A DNA stretch of 64,000 bases. Source: Metridium senile (Eukaryota > Cnidaria > Anthozoa > Actiniaria > Metridiidae). A model generated the notes under the pieces. It searched no databases. It was given only the letters and a program-made list of their open reading frames with translations, and was not told where the DNA came from. The stretch is from contig OX459101.1 of NCBI GenBank assembly GCA_949775045.1, positions 18,196,180 through 18,260,179 of the forward strand. The letters run 5' to 3'. Of the stretch, positions 12,190 through 49,700 are shown piece by piece. Every line of letters begins with the position of its first letter. Within the stretch, counting starts at the first letter, position 1. The translations under genes and the position numbers were made by a program.

Positions 12190-12610
12190 GTAAATGTTGT
12201 GCACCTACCACAGGAAACCCAGATCGTAGACAGTATCTGTACAGAATCGTAAATGGTGTGCACCTACCACAGAAAACCCAAATCGTAGACAGTATCTGTA
12301 CAGAATCGTAAATGGTGTGCACCTACCACAGGAAACCCACATCGTAGATAGTCTATGTACAGAATCGTAAATGGTGTGCACCTACCACAGGAAACCCACA
12401 TCGTAGATAGTCTATGTACAGAATCGTAAATGGTGTGCACTTACCACAGGAAGCCGATGTCGTGGACAGGTTTTGTACAGAATCCTAAATAAATGTGTAC
12501 TTACCACATGAAGCCGATGTCGTGGATAGTTTTTGTACAGAATCCTAAATAAAGGTGCACTTAACACAGGAAGCCCATGTCGTGGACAGCTTTTGTACAG
12601 AATCCAGCAT
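12190..12610. repeat. 59-bp minisatellite, right part
   Basis: About seven more units of the 59-bp repeat seen at 7390-7521, becoming more diverged toward 12600 (aagccgatgtcgtggacagg variants). Taken with the left part this was one array before the MULE inserted. Confidence 0.9.
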
Positions 12611-13260
12611 GTAGGTTGTCTGCGCATGCGTTGCGGAAATCATTTTTGTTGAGATAGCCGCTGACACACACCTATTCTGTTTGGTTAAAAGTAAAACATA
12701 AACATGGCTTGCAATTACACGAAAAGCGAAGTTTACTCTTCTATTTCATTTCGTTTTCAATTATATAGCTACCCAGAAAATGCACAGCATACTGAGGTTT
12801 GAATATAACGCGAACAATAAAAGTTATACGTTTTATCCACGAAGATCTTCTTTGTTTATGGCTTGACACAATCACCATCGTTCATCTGGATCGAATGAAT
12901 TGAAGATCTTTCAGTTTCCTACACGATATTTTGCACTATTTTAGAGTCTTTATTATTAGTGAAAACCGAAATTTTGTTACAACTTTACTTGTCTTTGACA
13001 GTGATTTATAAAAGCCACCAAATATAAATGAACAAGGGCTAGTACATCAGCAATTTTATTTCACAATTTTATTTTCACAAATTTCATCAGCAATTTTATT
13101 TCTCTAAATGATTGGGAGTAGTACTCTAAGAAAAATAAATAAGTTTTGAAATGCTATCAAATGACAAAAAGAGCAATAACTTCATATGTACATATAATAA
13201 TATTGGGATTAATTGTCTGTATCAGTTCAGAATTTACAGCTAGCACTAGTGGTCAGTGGA
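12611..13260. other. Intergenic, no gene seen
   Basis: AT-rich DNA. A short internal duplication of the phrase atcagcaattttatttc occurs near 13046-13100. No coding signal. Confidence 0.4.
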
Positions 13261-13269
13261 TCGAATTCC

Positions 13270-13620
13270 GGGCTCAATGGTCGGCGTTGTGTCCTTGGGC
13301 AAGACACTTTACTCTCTATGCGCCTCGTCTTCTCGGGTAAGGACGTAAAGCCAGAGGTGCCGTCTGCCTTCACTCTAATCCTATATAAGGTGGACGTTAA
13401 AGATCCTGTTGTGCTATGTTCGCAAAGAGTACTGGATTGTCTCCCGTTACAATAGTTCGGCCTCGGAGGCATTCACTAGCCACACTCATGATTATAAACT
13501 GCTGATTTTCAGCAGTCCGATAAGTCCTTCATATACATAATAGTGGATTGTATATCGCTATGAACTATTCGAGAGATTTAGCGCTATATAAATTAAGCTT
13601 ATTCTTATTTAAAGGATACT
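13270..13620 (+). mobile_element. L2/CR1-like LINE or SINE 3' tail
   Basis: The block gtgtccttgggcaagacact, followed about 280 bases later by gcgctatataaattaagctt and attcttattt repeats, is the characteristic 3' end of L2-type LINEs and their SINEs (compare the vertebrate L2/MIR core). Only the 3' UTR is present. The small frames across it are incidental. Confidence 0.6.
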
Positions 13621-13654
13621 TAATCAATTGTCTCACGATTGAGGTCATTGGTAG

Positions 13655-13720
13655 AAATACCGCGACGTTTCGACTGCAATCTGCTAGTCTTCATCAGGCG
13701 ATGGTGTAGACTGGATGATG
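13655..13720. repeat. acgtttcga...cttcatcagg dispersed motif
   Basis: The string cgacgtttcgactgcaatct followed by cttcatcagg resembles a motif widely scattered in invertebrate repeats. The palindrome at 41336-41462 has a sister version (acgtttcgagctttagac). Confidence 0.4.
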
Positions 13721-15060
13721 GTTGTCTTATATACTGTTTTTTTTATATAAATTTCACATTCCACGATGAATAACCTATTTCCTTCTTATTCTTATTCTTA
13801 TTCTTATTATAAATATATCATCATGCCTATATCATTTGATTAGTAACACTTAGAAAAAGAGTTTATCAGTGATTTATAAATAACGTGATTTATAAATAAC
13901 ACATATCAATGTTATCAGTGATAAATATTCTGTGATGCCTATATCACACGATAGATAACAGTTAGAATAGTTTGTTGTCAGTGATAAATATAATGCTTCC
14001 ATGGCTGTATCACATGTTAATATCAAAATTTCATGCACTGTACAAAATCTGAGTTCCCCATTGGTTCAAATTGATCACGTGGTGTGCTGTTATTCGTCGA
14101 TAACGTTCAGAATTTTATTTGACCGCCTCAAAATATTTCAATCACTATAAAATTTAGAGGCGCACTTGAAAATATGGTGAACTTTTGATAGCTAAAAAAT
14201 AAAAAAAAGTTATCTCAGATTTTTTCGTTAGCGTGCTCAGAAGTAAAAATTAGAAGTTTTGCACAAAAACTGACAAACTTTTGCCGATTTATATCCTTTC
14301 CCAAAAAACATCCCGTGGACTAAATTTGTTGAAATTCACAGACAATGTAGAAAAATGTCCTGTTAATACCTGGCTGGAAGGATGTTGATTTATCTTTTCA
14401 AAGTCCGTTGTTATCGGTAAATATTATAAAACAATGATTTTTTGCACTGAAAAGAATTGTCCCGTTTTTATTTAAAATCGGTGAGATGAATTTTTTTTAA
14501 ACTTTGCCAGATTGTTGAACTAGGTAACAGCTTTAAAGTAGGCTATGTGGTTTTAAAAGTTTTGGTCGATTTTTCCCAAAAATAGGCTACATAGAAATTC
14601 GGCGGCGTTATCATTTGTCGGCTAAAATATTATCGATTTTATTAAAAATAACTTTTTTAAAAATTTTATTCTATATGTAGACAAGTGTTAAAAAATCTTG
14701 TCAAAATACCCTCTGACGCGGGAACTACGGCCTTTCAAACGTCGCTGGGTGAGCGCGAAAATTACTGACCCGAGCCTCCTTAATCATAGTTAGTACTTTT
14801 GTTGTAGGTTTTTGTACGCTTTTTTTTTAAGCGTGACCATATACACAACCTTTTGTTTCGTAGTTTGTTTAGCCATATTGGATACGTCTGAGTGAACAGA
14901 CCAAAAATCATTATTTTGAATCTTGCTTCAAAATACTCAAAGATTTAGAACAAATATTACAATATTTCTTACAATAATATCATAGAAAAAGTTTATGTTT
15001 ACTCATTTTGCAATTTTGATTGGCCATAAAGAAAAAGTTGTGCATGGTCGAGATTAGGTT
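13721..15060. other. Non-coding AT-rich stretch
   Basis: Loosely repeated phrases such as tgcctatatcac and cagtgataaata occur at 13820-13990. The rest shows no ORF, RNA gene or transposon end that I can support. Confidence 0.4.
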
Positions 15061-16138
15061 CAGATTTCAGCCGTTGGGGTTTCGTGCGCCTCCGATACTC
15101 TCTCCCGTAACGGCTGGGCGCACCGGCTTCGAAACGTGTCGCGCATGTCCGTGACGTAATTATGCTAATAGCATAAAAAAACGGAAACGGAAATAAAATT
15201 TATTGAAATGTAAGCTAATGTAAATAAACTTTCCAACGGCTTGATTGTCAAAAAGTATTTTATTAAAATATGTTAATGATTCGAATTCAATTCGAAACAT
15301 CTCCTAGCAAAACCCTGAATATCATTTAGCAGTTCCATCGGGTGTGTATTTTTGGTTTATTCAGAAAAAATCAAGCAATGAAGACGATAATTACAGCTAG
15401 AGTCGTTTCGATACACATTGTTGACTCGTTAATAGAGCCGCTTGAGTACATGTTACAACCGCGCATAATAAATCGTTTTAATTTTGAAAGTAAACATTTT
15501 GGATTTAAATGTAGTTATTCTAAGAATATAGCTGTGTATTTTAGGTTTATTGAGAACAATTCAAGCAATGAAGACGATAATTACGAGTTTCGATACAAAT
15601 GACAACTTACAATCACTTGCCGTAATTTATAATGAAAACTTCGTAGTTGTCAAGCATATTACTGATTCGTCATCCTGTTCTTGGTCTAAAGGCAGTGTTA
15701 ATGTCTTTGGATGTTAAGAAGTTCACTTGGTCTCTCATGAGAGAAACCAGAGGTGAAATAACCAAAACAATGGATCCACTCGACCCTTCCATGGTCGAAA
15801 ACAAGTGGCGCTGTTTGGAAAATCCATGATTTTCCTGAGCCAGTCAGTAGATTAACAATAACATCTTTGCCTTTTACGATTTCTTTCAAGGCCCTTCGTT
15901 GAATATCCTTATATTTCTTGAAACCAAACGATTTCAAAGCAATTGAACAAAGTTACACTTTCGAAGTCAATCTCATCCGCCACGATGTTCATGATGAATT
16001 TTAATTTATTAATTTATGCCCCTCGATTTTCGAGGGGCAAATCGCTGATTGGCTGAGAAAAACAATGGCAAGCCGGTGCGCCCAGCCGTTACGGGGGAGA
16101 GTATCGCGGGCGCACGAAACCCCAACGGCTGAAATCTG
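15061..16138. mobile_element. Inverted-repeat element carrying a RecQ fragment
   Basis: 69-base arms at 15061-15129 and 16070-16138 are inverted copies of a GC-richer block containing cagatttcagccgttggggt and the palindrome-like gtaacggctgggcgcaccgg. Between them lies about 0.9 kb with a degraded helicase exon. I could not define a target duplication, so the true ends may lie outside the arms. Confidence 0.5.
15650..15945 (-). pseudogene. RecQ-like helicase N-terminal fragment, frameshifted
   Basis: The minus-strand frame from about 15937 reads F-G-F-K-K-Y-K-D-I-Q-R-R-A-L, which is the Q-motif region of RecQ helicases. It continues through V-I-V-N-L-L-T-G-S-G-K-S (Walker A, motif I) to I-F-Q-T-A-P-L-V-F-D. 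The next conserved block, V-L-V-I-S-P-L-V-S-L-M-R-D-Q-V (motif Ia), is in a different frame near 15770-15720, so there is a frameshift around 15785. No DEAH box, C-terminal helicase domain or RQC domain follows. This is a dead or single-exon remnant, probably moved by the flanking inverted-repeat element. Confidence 0.7.
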
Positions 16139-16560
16139 AGCCTAGGTCGAGATCGGTTCAAGTTCGCAATGCAAACAAAGAAGTACAACAAAAGGTTTCC
16201 TAACAAGTCCCCTTTATAAACTATGATATAATTTAGTTTTGAAGTATTCTATTACAAATCAAATGAATGTGCAACACAAACTTTATTTACCTTTGCCTAC
16301 ATATATTACACGTTGTTTTCCTTAATAAGAGAAACGCCTCGTGTTGCTTGTCTATACGACCGTTCTTTGTATTTTCTCTTTGCGTCAGGTCTATAGCACA
16401 TGCCAGCGCGTGCAACTCAGTTATATTAATCAGCCAGAAAGAACTTGAAATTTGAAATTTCTTGTCTGTCATACAACTTACAACAAATTAGTACATTCGG
16501 CTTCTTAGTTACCTATCCAGCTTACAACTTAGCTTAACTGTTTTAATAAGATCAAGAACA
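16139..16560. other. 3' flank of STRA6-like gene A
   Basis: No gene is visible. The DNA between the RecQ element and the last exon of gene A should contain the 3' UTR and polyadenylation region of that minus-strand gene, but I cannot place the site. Confidence 0.3.
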
Positions 16561-16895
16561 AAAGTGATAGGTCGCTCCAAGGTGAAAAGCACTCTATATT
16601 GTGGGCAACTTGACATAACAACTCAATGTCAAGAATCTATGTACTATTATGGACTCTACAAAACTTGTAAACATTGACACTTTTCATCCTTTCCATTGGA
16701 ATGTTTGCCTCTTCTAAGACGATGTTAGCTGTGACTGTAGGATCTGTTTCTGCTCTCTATTCTACATTACAAAACTAGTAAACATTCACACTTTTCATTC
16801 TTTTCATGGGCATGTTTGCCTCTTCTAGCTAAGACGATGGTAGCTGTGTCTGTAGGATCTGTTTCTGCTCTCTAGATCTATTCTACTCTACAAAA

Positions 16896-43493
<26,598 letters not shown>

Positions 43494-44080
43494 CTTAAAG
43501 ATAACAAATCAATCAACTAATGAGTGTTTTCAAGTAATATTTTTATCCATGTGTGGATTTTGCACGACAAAACACAGGAACTCCAACCCCAGGTTAGATT
43601 GTCGAGTGAACTAGTTAGCCGAGTTACTAATTTTGATATAACCACAGGGAACCCAGATTTTGTTATTGTTTTGCTATTTGATAGCTATGTGCGTTTTACC
43701 TGCCGTGTCTTTTAAAACCATCACGTTGCTATTTGCGTATTTGCGTTACTAAAAGATTGATCTTGTGACACGCCAACAGATGCTATGTCGAAGGCTCTTA
43801 TTATCCACTAGATTACTTACTGTTTTAAAAGGCACCGAAGGGAACTCCTTACAAACCGATTTACTTAGGGGGTAGAACATTTGACTTTTGAGGGGGGGGG
43901 GGGGGGGTAAGAATTAGACTGAAGAATATTAAAAAAGAATGAGAATAAAAGTATGAATAAGAATGGGAATAAAGGAAGAGTACATATCATATATCTGTGA
44001 AGAATTGTTGCCTTGACAAGTTTAAATTTAGCCCATGGGTCATCTTCTCTGTCAGAACATATTTTCAAAACCGTGTCTTT
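43494..44080. other. 5' region of gene A, start exon not located
   Basis: Contains a G run of about 14 (43893-43906). No candidate signal-peptide or N-terminal exon could be defended. Confidence 0.35.
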
Positions 44081-44084
44081 AGTT

Positions 44085-44325
44085 TCGAGTGCACACCTAC
44101 TTGCAGTAAGGTTGTCATACAAAAATATACATTTGTCATAAAGCAAATAGAACATTTGTGATTTAGTACGATAGGAATTGATTAAAAGACAAAAGAAGAT
44201 CACTCAAGCTGAACTCTCTCTTTTGTCTTTTAATTAATTCCTTTCGCACTAAATCACAAATGTTCTGTGTGACAAATGTTCTATTTTGTATGACAACCTT
44301 ACTGCAAGTACTAGTAGGTGTATAT
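44085..44325. repeat. Foldback repeat
   Basis: Arms containing acttgcagtaaggttgtcat and aaatcacaaatgttct are inverted around a centre near 44205 with small internal differences. MITE-like; no clear target duplication. Confidence 0.7.
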
Positions 44326-46170
44326 ATACTTTATGGAAACATTCTGATCAAACTTTATATAGTTAATTACAATCCAGTTCAATTTTTGATGCAGTATATT
44401 GACATTTATATATTTGTATTTGTTAATGAGTGTAACTGTAAAACGATAAATTTTGATTATATATGAATTAATTAAAATCATATTATTTCTTCTTTTTATT
44501 GCTGTTTATAAATTTATTATTCTATCCTTCAAACATTTCAATTTCATTTCAATTATTTTTTATTATTTTTTATTTTTTCACTGGTGGTTACTCGTGTTCA
44601 CTCGTGTTCTGACTCGTGTGGAGTTTTAGTCAGGACCTGAAATTTCACATTGCCTAAGAATCACATTCATTTCCGGAGGGAGGTCAACAAGGTCAGTTTG
44701 TACAAGCTTTTACAAGTATTTAGGTAATGTTTACAACATGAGCGGCCGTGTTGTGTCGGAGGATACAATCGCAAGCCGAATACAACACGGACGCGAATGA
44801 AATACAACACGGACGTGAATGTTGTAAACGACTTAAAAAATGTCTAGGTTAGCTCTTTCATATTTTACCAAAATGTTCAAGATTAAGATAAATTTTGCCG
44901 TAAAATTACCAGTTAAAACTTATGCAAATCAGGATATACAACACTAGTGTTGTATCAGATTTACAACACTCGTCAGGGTCATGGTTTCTTTTGAAAATGA
45001 CTCATTAATTATTCATGAATGTTTTAACGTCCAGATATGTAGTTTTTACTTGGGTTCACTACATTAAATCAACTAAGGGTCGATAGATAAATATTTTAAT
45101 ACTAAATATTATAAAATAGCTGAAAAATAGCGATGTCTTCTTTCCAATGTCTTTAAACTTCACAAAGATCTCGAAAAGAAACTGCACTGGAAATTGAGAA
45201 TAACAGATACCTGGTAGCCAAGAACTTATAATTAAAGAAAAGTTTACACAATTTAGACAAATCAATAACACTTGCTTGTGTGTTGTATTGGCGAGTAAAG
45301 AGTAATTAATTTAGAACGAATTTAGAAACCAAGGTATAACAGATCACCGTACTTGAACTCCCGGGATCGATTCTCAAATTGCTAGATACCCGGCAGTCGC
45401 TTGGATTTTGCAAGAAGATCGATCAATTTCCATGTTTATCGTTAGTACAGTCGCAGTGCAGTTTCTTTTCGAGATCTTTGTGAAGTTGAAAGATATTGGA
45501 TATATAAGACATCACTATTTTTCTGTAATTTCTAGGCATGTATGGGCAAGTTCTCGACCGCCGGGTATCTAGTATTTCGAAAACAGTTCCCGTGAGTTTT
45601 TTTATGGTCGAAATGTTTCTAAGTGCCGCAACTGAGACGCCGTCCACATGGTATGCCGAGACTAGCCAATCCTAAACAATTTATTATTAGATGTGTTTTT
45701 TTTTTATGAAAATAAAAAAACTCCCGGGTATCTAGTATTTTGAAAATCGATCCCGGGTCCCGGATATCTAGACACTTCGTATTATTATAGACACTTCGTA
45801 CTTACTTTGAAGACATTATCAGAACCAGTCCGCCTTTCTGCTATTCCAAAAGAACTTGGGATGAATTTGGAGATAAATTTGAGTCTTGATATCAAGGAAA
45901 TAACGGTAAGCGTTTCAACAATGGCTAGCTGCTCACTTACTGACGGAAGCTTGACCATCATTTGCATCACCGCAAATTTGTTACGCGACCAATAATTTTA
46001 TTGGGTGTCACGCAAACATACTATAAAACACAAGGAGGGGTGGAAGGGGGCTGTGGAGTAATAAAGATTCTCGTTGACCATAAAATAATCGTACTTGAAA
46101 TAAATAGAACTAATAAGTAAAAGCTAGTGCCAATTAAATAATAGCAAACAAAGGATTTAAATCTAACACA
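44326..46170. other. Intergenic between genes A and B
   Basis: AT-rich. A short inverted repeat pairs caaagatctcgaaaagaaac (about 45168) with its complement near 45470, and cccggcagtcg/cgaccgccggg variants recur. The promoter of gene A should lie in this interval, but no distinct motif is supported. The minus frame 45423-45647 lies over the inverted repeat and is not called. Confidence 0.4.
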
Positions 46171-46425
46171 CTTTAGTGTATTACTCTTTAATGCACCTTA
46201 ATTCCATTGTGTTCTTTTGTTGTTATTTGACTATCACACTTTAACTAATACACTTTGTTTGACGGGTTAATGAGAACAACTCTAACCCGTGAAACACACT
46301 TCAGTGTATCACTCTTTAATGCACCTTAATTCCATTGTGTTCTTTTGTTGTTATTTGACTATCACACTTTAACTAATACATTTTGTTTCACAGGTTATTG
46401 AAAACCACTCTAACCCGTGAAAAAA
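46170..46425. repeat. About 132-bp tandem duplication
   Basis: Two copies of agtgtattactctttaatgc, accttaattccattgtgttc, and on to aacccgtgaaa. It lies just 3' of gene B. Confidence 0.85.
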
Positions 46426-46429
46426 CTAA

Positions 46430-46620
46430 TAAACATTCACACTTTTCATCCTTTCAATGGGCATGTTTGCCTCTTCTAAGACGATGGTAGCCGTGTCTGT
46501 AGGATCTGTTCCTGCTCTCTATTCTACTCTACAAACTAGTAAACATTGACACCCTTCAGCCTTTCAATGGGCATGCTTGCCTCTTCTAAGACGATGGTAG
46601 CTGTGTCTGTAGGTTCTGGG
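46430..46620. repeat. Tandem copies of the gene B last-exon 3' end
   Basis: The segment coding the end of gene B is duplicated once downstream, at about 110-base spacing. Gene A has three such units, so the instability is shared by both paralogues. Confidence 0.8.
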
Positions 46621-46756
46621 GAGTAGCTTCTATTAACCCTCCACATTTCGCGCTTTCTGTAACGAACAAGGCTTGGGTTGCGTATTAGTAGTACAGCTAG
46701 AAACCAACGATTGAGAGCTGTAGTTGAAACACGTGGTCTTTCTCTTGTAGGATAGG
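46536..46756 (-). CDS. STRA6-like B exon z (last)
   Basis: 221 bases after TTGTCTTTGTAG. PTRERPRVSTTALNRWF and RNPSLVRYRKREMWR, ending NVY-stop (TAG at 46538-46536). Confidence 0.88.
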
Positions 46757-49700
46757 CTACAAAGACAATAAGAAAACTTGTTGAATTGTGTTGGTGGTGG
46801 TAATGGTAATGATAATGGTGATGATCTCTTCGATGATAATAATGACCACGATGGTAATAAAAATTATGATTGTATTGATAATGATAATCTGAAACTAATC
46901 CTTCCTTCCTTCCTCTCAATTAGGTCTGTACTGGTCTGTCCAGGAGTCTGTCAATTCACCTGCATACACTTTGCGTCTTTCTTCAATTAAAATCTGGCAG
47001 AAACAAAGCATGACGGGATGTCTAAAGGCCACAAGCACATTAAGAAAGCCAAGGTATGACATATAACCTAACATAACAGAATACAAGGTCAATTTCGTTC
47101 GTTAGTCGGTTAATTCAGATATAAACTGGTTTCTTGTTCCATGATTATGTGTGATGTATTTAGATTGTGTGGTTTGGCTGGTTAATTGTCCAGATAACTG
47201 GTTTGTTGTTGGTTATGTGTGATGTATTTAGGGTGTGTGGTTTGGCTGGCTAATTGCCCAGATAACTGGTTTGTTGTTGGTTATGTGTGATGTATTTAGG
47301 GTGTGTGGTTTGGCTGGTTAATTGTCCAGATAACTGGTTTGTTGTTGGTTATGTGTGATGTATTTAGATTGTGTGGTTTGGCAGGTTAATTGTTGAGATA
47401 ACTGGTTCGTTGTGTTTAAAGTGTGATGTGTTTAAAGTGTGTTGTGATTAGTATTCTTACCTCTATCCCATTTCCTGTACCCTGTCATCATTAACGTTCG
47501 GTCAAGTCGGCACAGGAAAACAACTCCTAAAGCTGCTGCTTTAGCAAGACGGAACAGTCCTGACCATAACCCAACCAAGATATTTAGGAAGAAGAAGAAA
47601 TACGACATAACGTCAAACAAACGCCTGAAACATAAAAAATACAGTGAGAAAAATAAATAAATGAAAGAGATGAGATGAGAAGACAAAAAAAGAGAAGAGA
47701 AAAAAAAGAGGAGACGTTAAAATCAATACAAGAGGGCGTGACAGGATGGCGTGACAAGATTGCGTGACACGAAGGCGTGACATAATGGCGTGACAAGATG
47801 GCGTTACCTGTTGTCAATGGTAACTGTCAGATCAGGATATCTTCTGTCACAAAACACAAACTTGCACAGCAGCGCAATTGCAAACCATATGAGCAATGGA
47901 GATATAACCAGAGGCCTGAATTAAGCAATAGAACATAATTAACACAATGGACACATTAAATAAAGCAACAAGAATGTCTACTTGACATTCAACAATTTTA
48001 GAAAATAGCTGCAGGGAAAAGGAAACATCAGTTTATTATTATTTTAATTATTATTTTTATACGACAACAATAACTGCAACAAGAATAAGAACAACCACAA
48101 GAACAACTGTAACTGCAATAGCAACAGAAACAACAATTACTGCAACAACAACAACAACAACAGCAATAGCAATAACAACAACAATTACTGCAGCAACAAC
48201 AGCAATGACTGCAACAGCAATAACAACAACAATAACTGCAGCAACAACAACAATAACAACAATAACTGCAATAGCAATAACAACAGCAATTACTGCAGCA
48301 ACAACAACAATGACTGCAACAAGAATAAGAACAATCACAACAACAACTGTAACTGCAATAGCAACAGAAACACCAATTACTGCAACAACATCAACAGCAA
48401 TAGCAATAACAACAACAATTACTGCAGTAACAACAACAATAACGGCAATAGCAATAATAACAACAGTTACTGCAGCAACAACAACAATAACTGCAACAAG
48501 AATAAGAACAATCACAACAACAACTGTAACTGCAATAGCAACAGAAACACCAATTACTGCAACAACAACAACAGCAATAGCAATACCAACAACAATTACT
48601 GCAGCAACAACAACAATAACTGCAACAGCAATAACAACAACAATAACTGCAACAGCAATAACAACAACAATTACTGCAGCAACAACAACAATAACTGCAA
48701 CAATTACTGCAGCAGCAACACCAATAACTGCGACAGCAATAACAACAACAATCAAACAAATACCGTTCCACGTAAGCTTCGAGTAATTTCAGAAATGGTC
48801 CGATACAACCCCACCTGAAACTTTGCATGGTGAAAGGTAGTCATGAGCAAGTAATCATATGGGCATTATTTAGTCGTTTCATTTTAAAGCGGTCACGTGA
48901 CATCCGTTCAAAGTTTGACCTATTTTCGGCCTAATTTTGCAGTCTGAATTTTGGAAAATTTGTAATGTTTGTAAATCTCGTGCAGCGTTTTCTCTGCATA
49001 TTTTGTGATCAAATTTACACGGTTTATAGAACATCATTACAGCTTTTGAACAGTATGTTTTATTTTGATATAGATTGTTATTTTAATTTTGTATGGATAT
49101 CTGAAGTAAGAGCATTTTCGGGTGGTTGTGAAAACCGTAATTTTGGTACTTTTCATAATTATTTTTTTCATACAAGAGTTCTGATTTCCTAATAACTATT
49201 TATACCGAAATGAAGAAGAATAGTTGTACTTCAACTCCAATGAAAAACATTTCTGGGCACTTTGCGTTTTGGCTACAAAATATCATCGTAAAATGCAAGA
49301 AATATCAAAATCAACAAAATCGATGGACATTATATACATCCACATTACATTGGTGTTAAATCATAAAACATACATTAACTGGTTCAAAAGTAATATTAGA
49401 ATGTAATAAAATGCAAATGCGTCGATGAAAAGATCATTTTTCCAGAAAATTTGAATGTAAACACTATTTTATCATATATACAAATTTGCATTTCACAGCG
49501 AGGTCACACGCTTACTCACCTCCACTCCCACGGGATATGGTAGATTGTCGAAAAGCTTCGATTTTGCCAATATAATCACCAAGAAAAATAGTTTTTGATT
49601 ACAATTCAATTTCAATTTAATAAACATGGAAAACTAGCCTTTGATATCTTGAATATTAAGGGACAATTACTCATGTAAGCAGTGACCATTACTTTTCTAT

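Noticed and set aside
45423..45647. 74-codon minus-strand frame in the intergenic region, considered as first exon of gene A
   Set aside because: It overlaps a short inverted repeat, has no hydrophobic or signal character and no proper donor, so it was not accepted.
48057..48786. Frames of 193 and 232 codons rich in T/A/I or V/A/I
   Set aside because: Low-complexity CAACAATAACTGC repeat. No domain.
48965..49406. 75- and 60-codon frames repeated in mirror image at 51301-51742
   Set aside because: They lie in the arms of a foldback and repeat only because the arms are identical. No homology and no codon bias seen.
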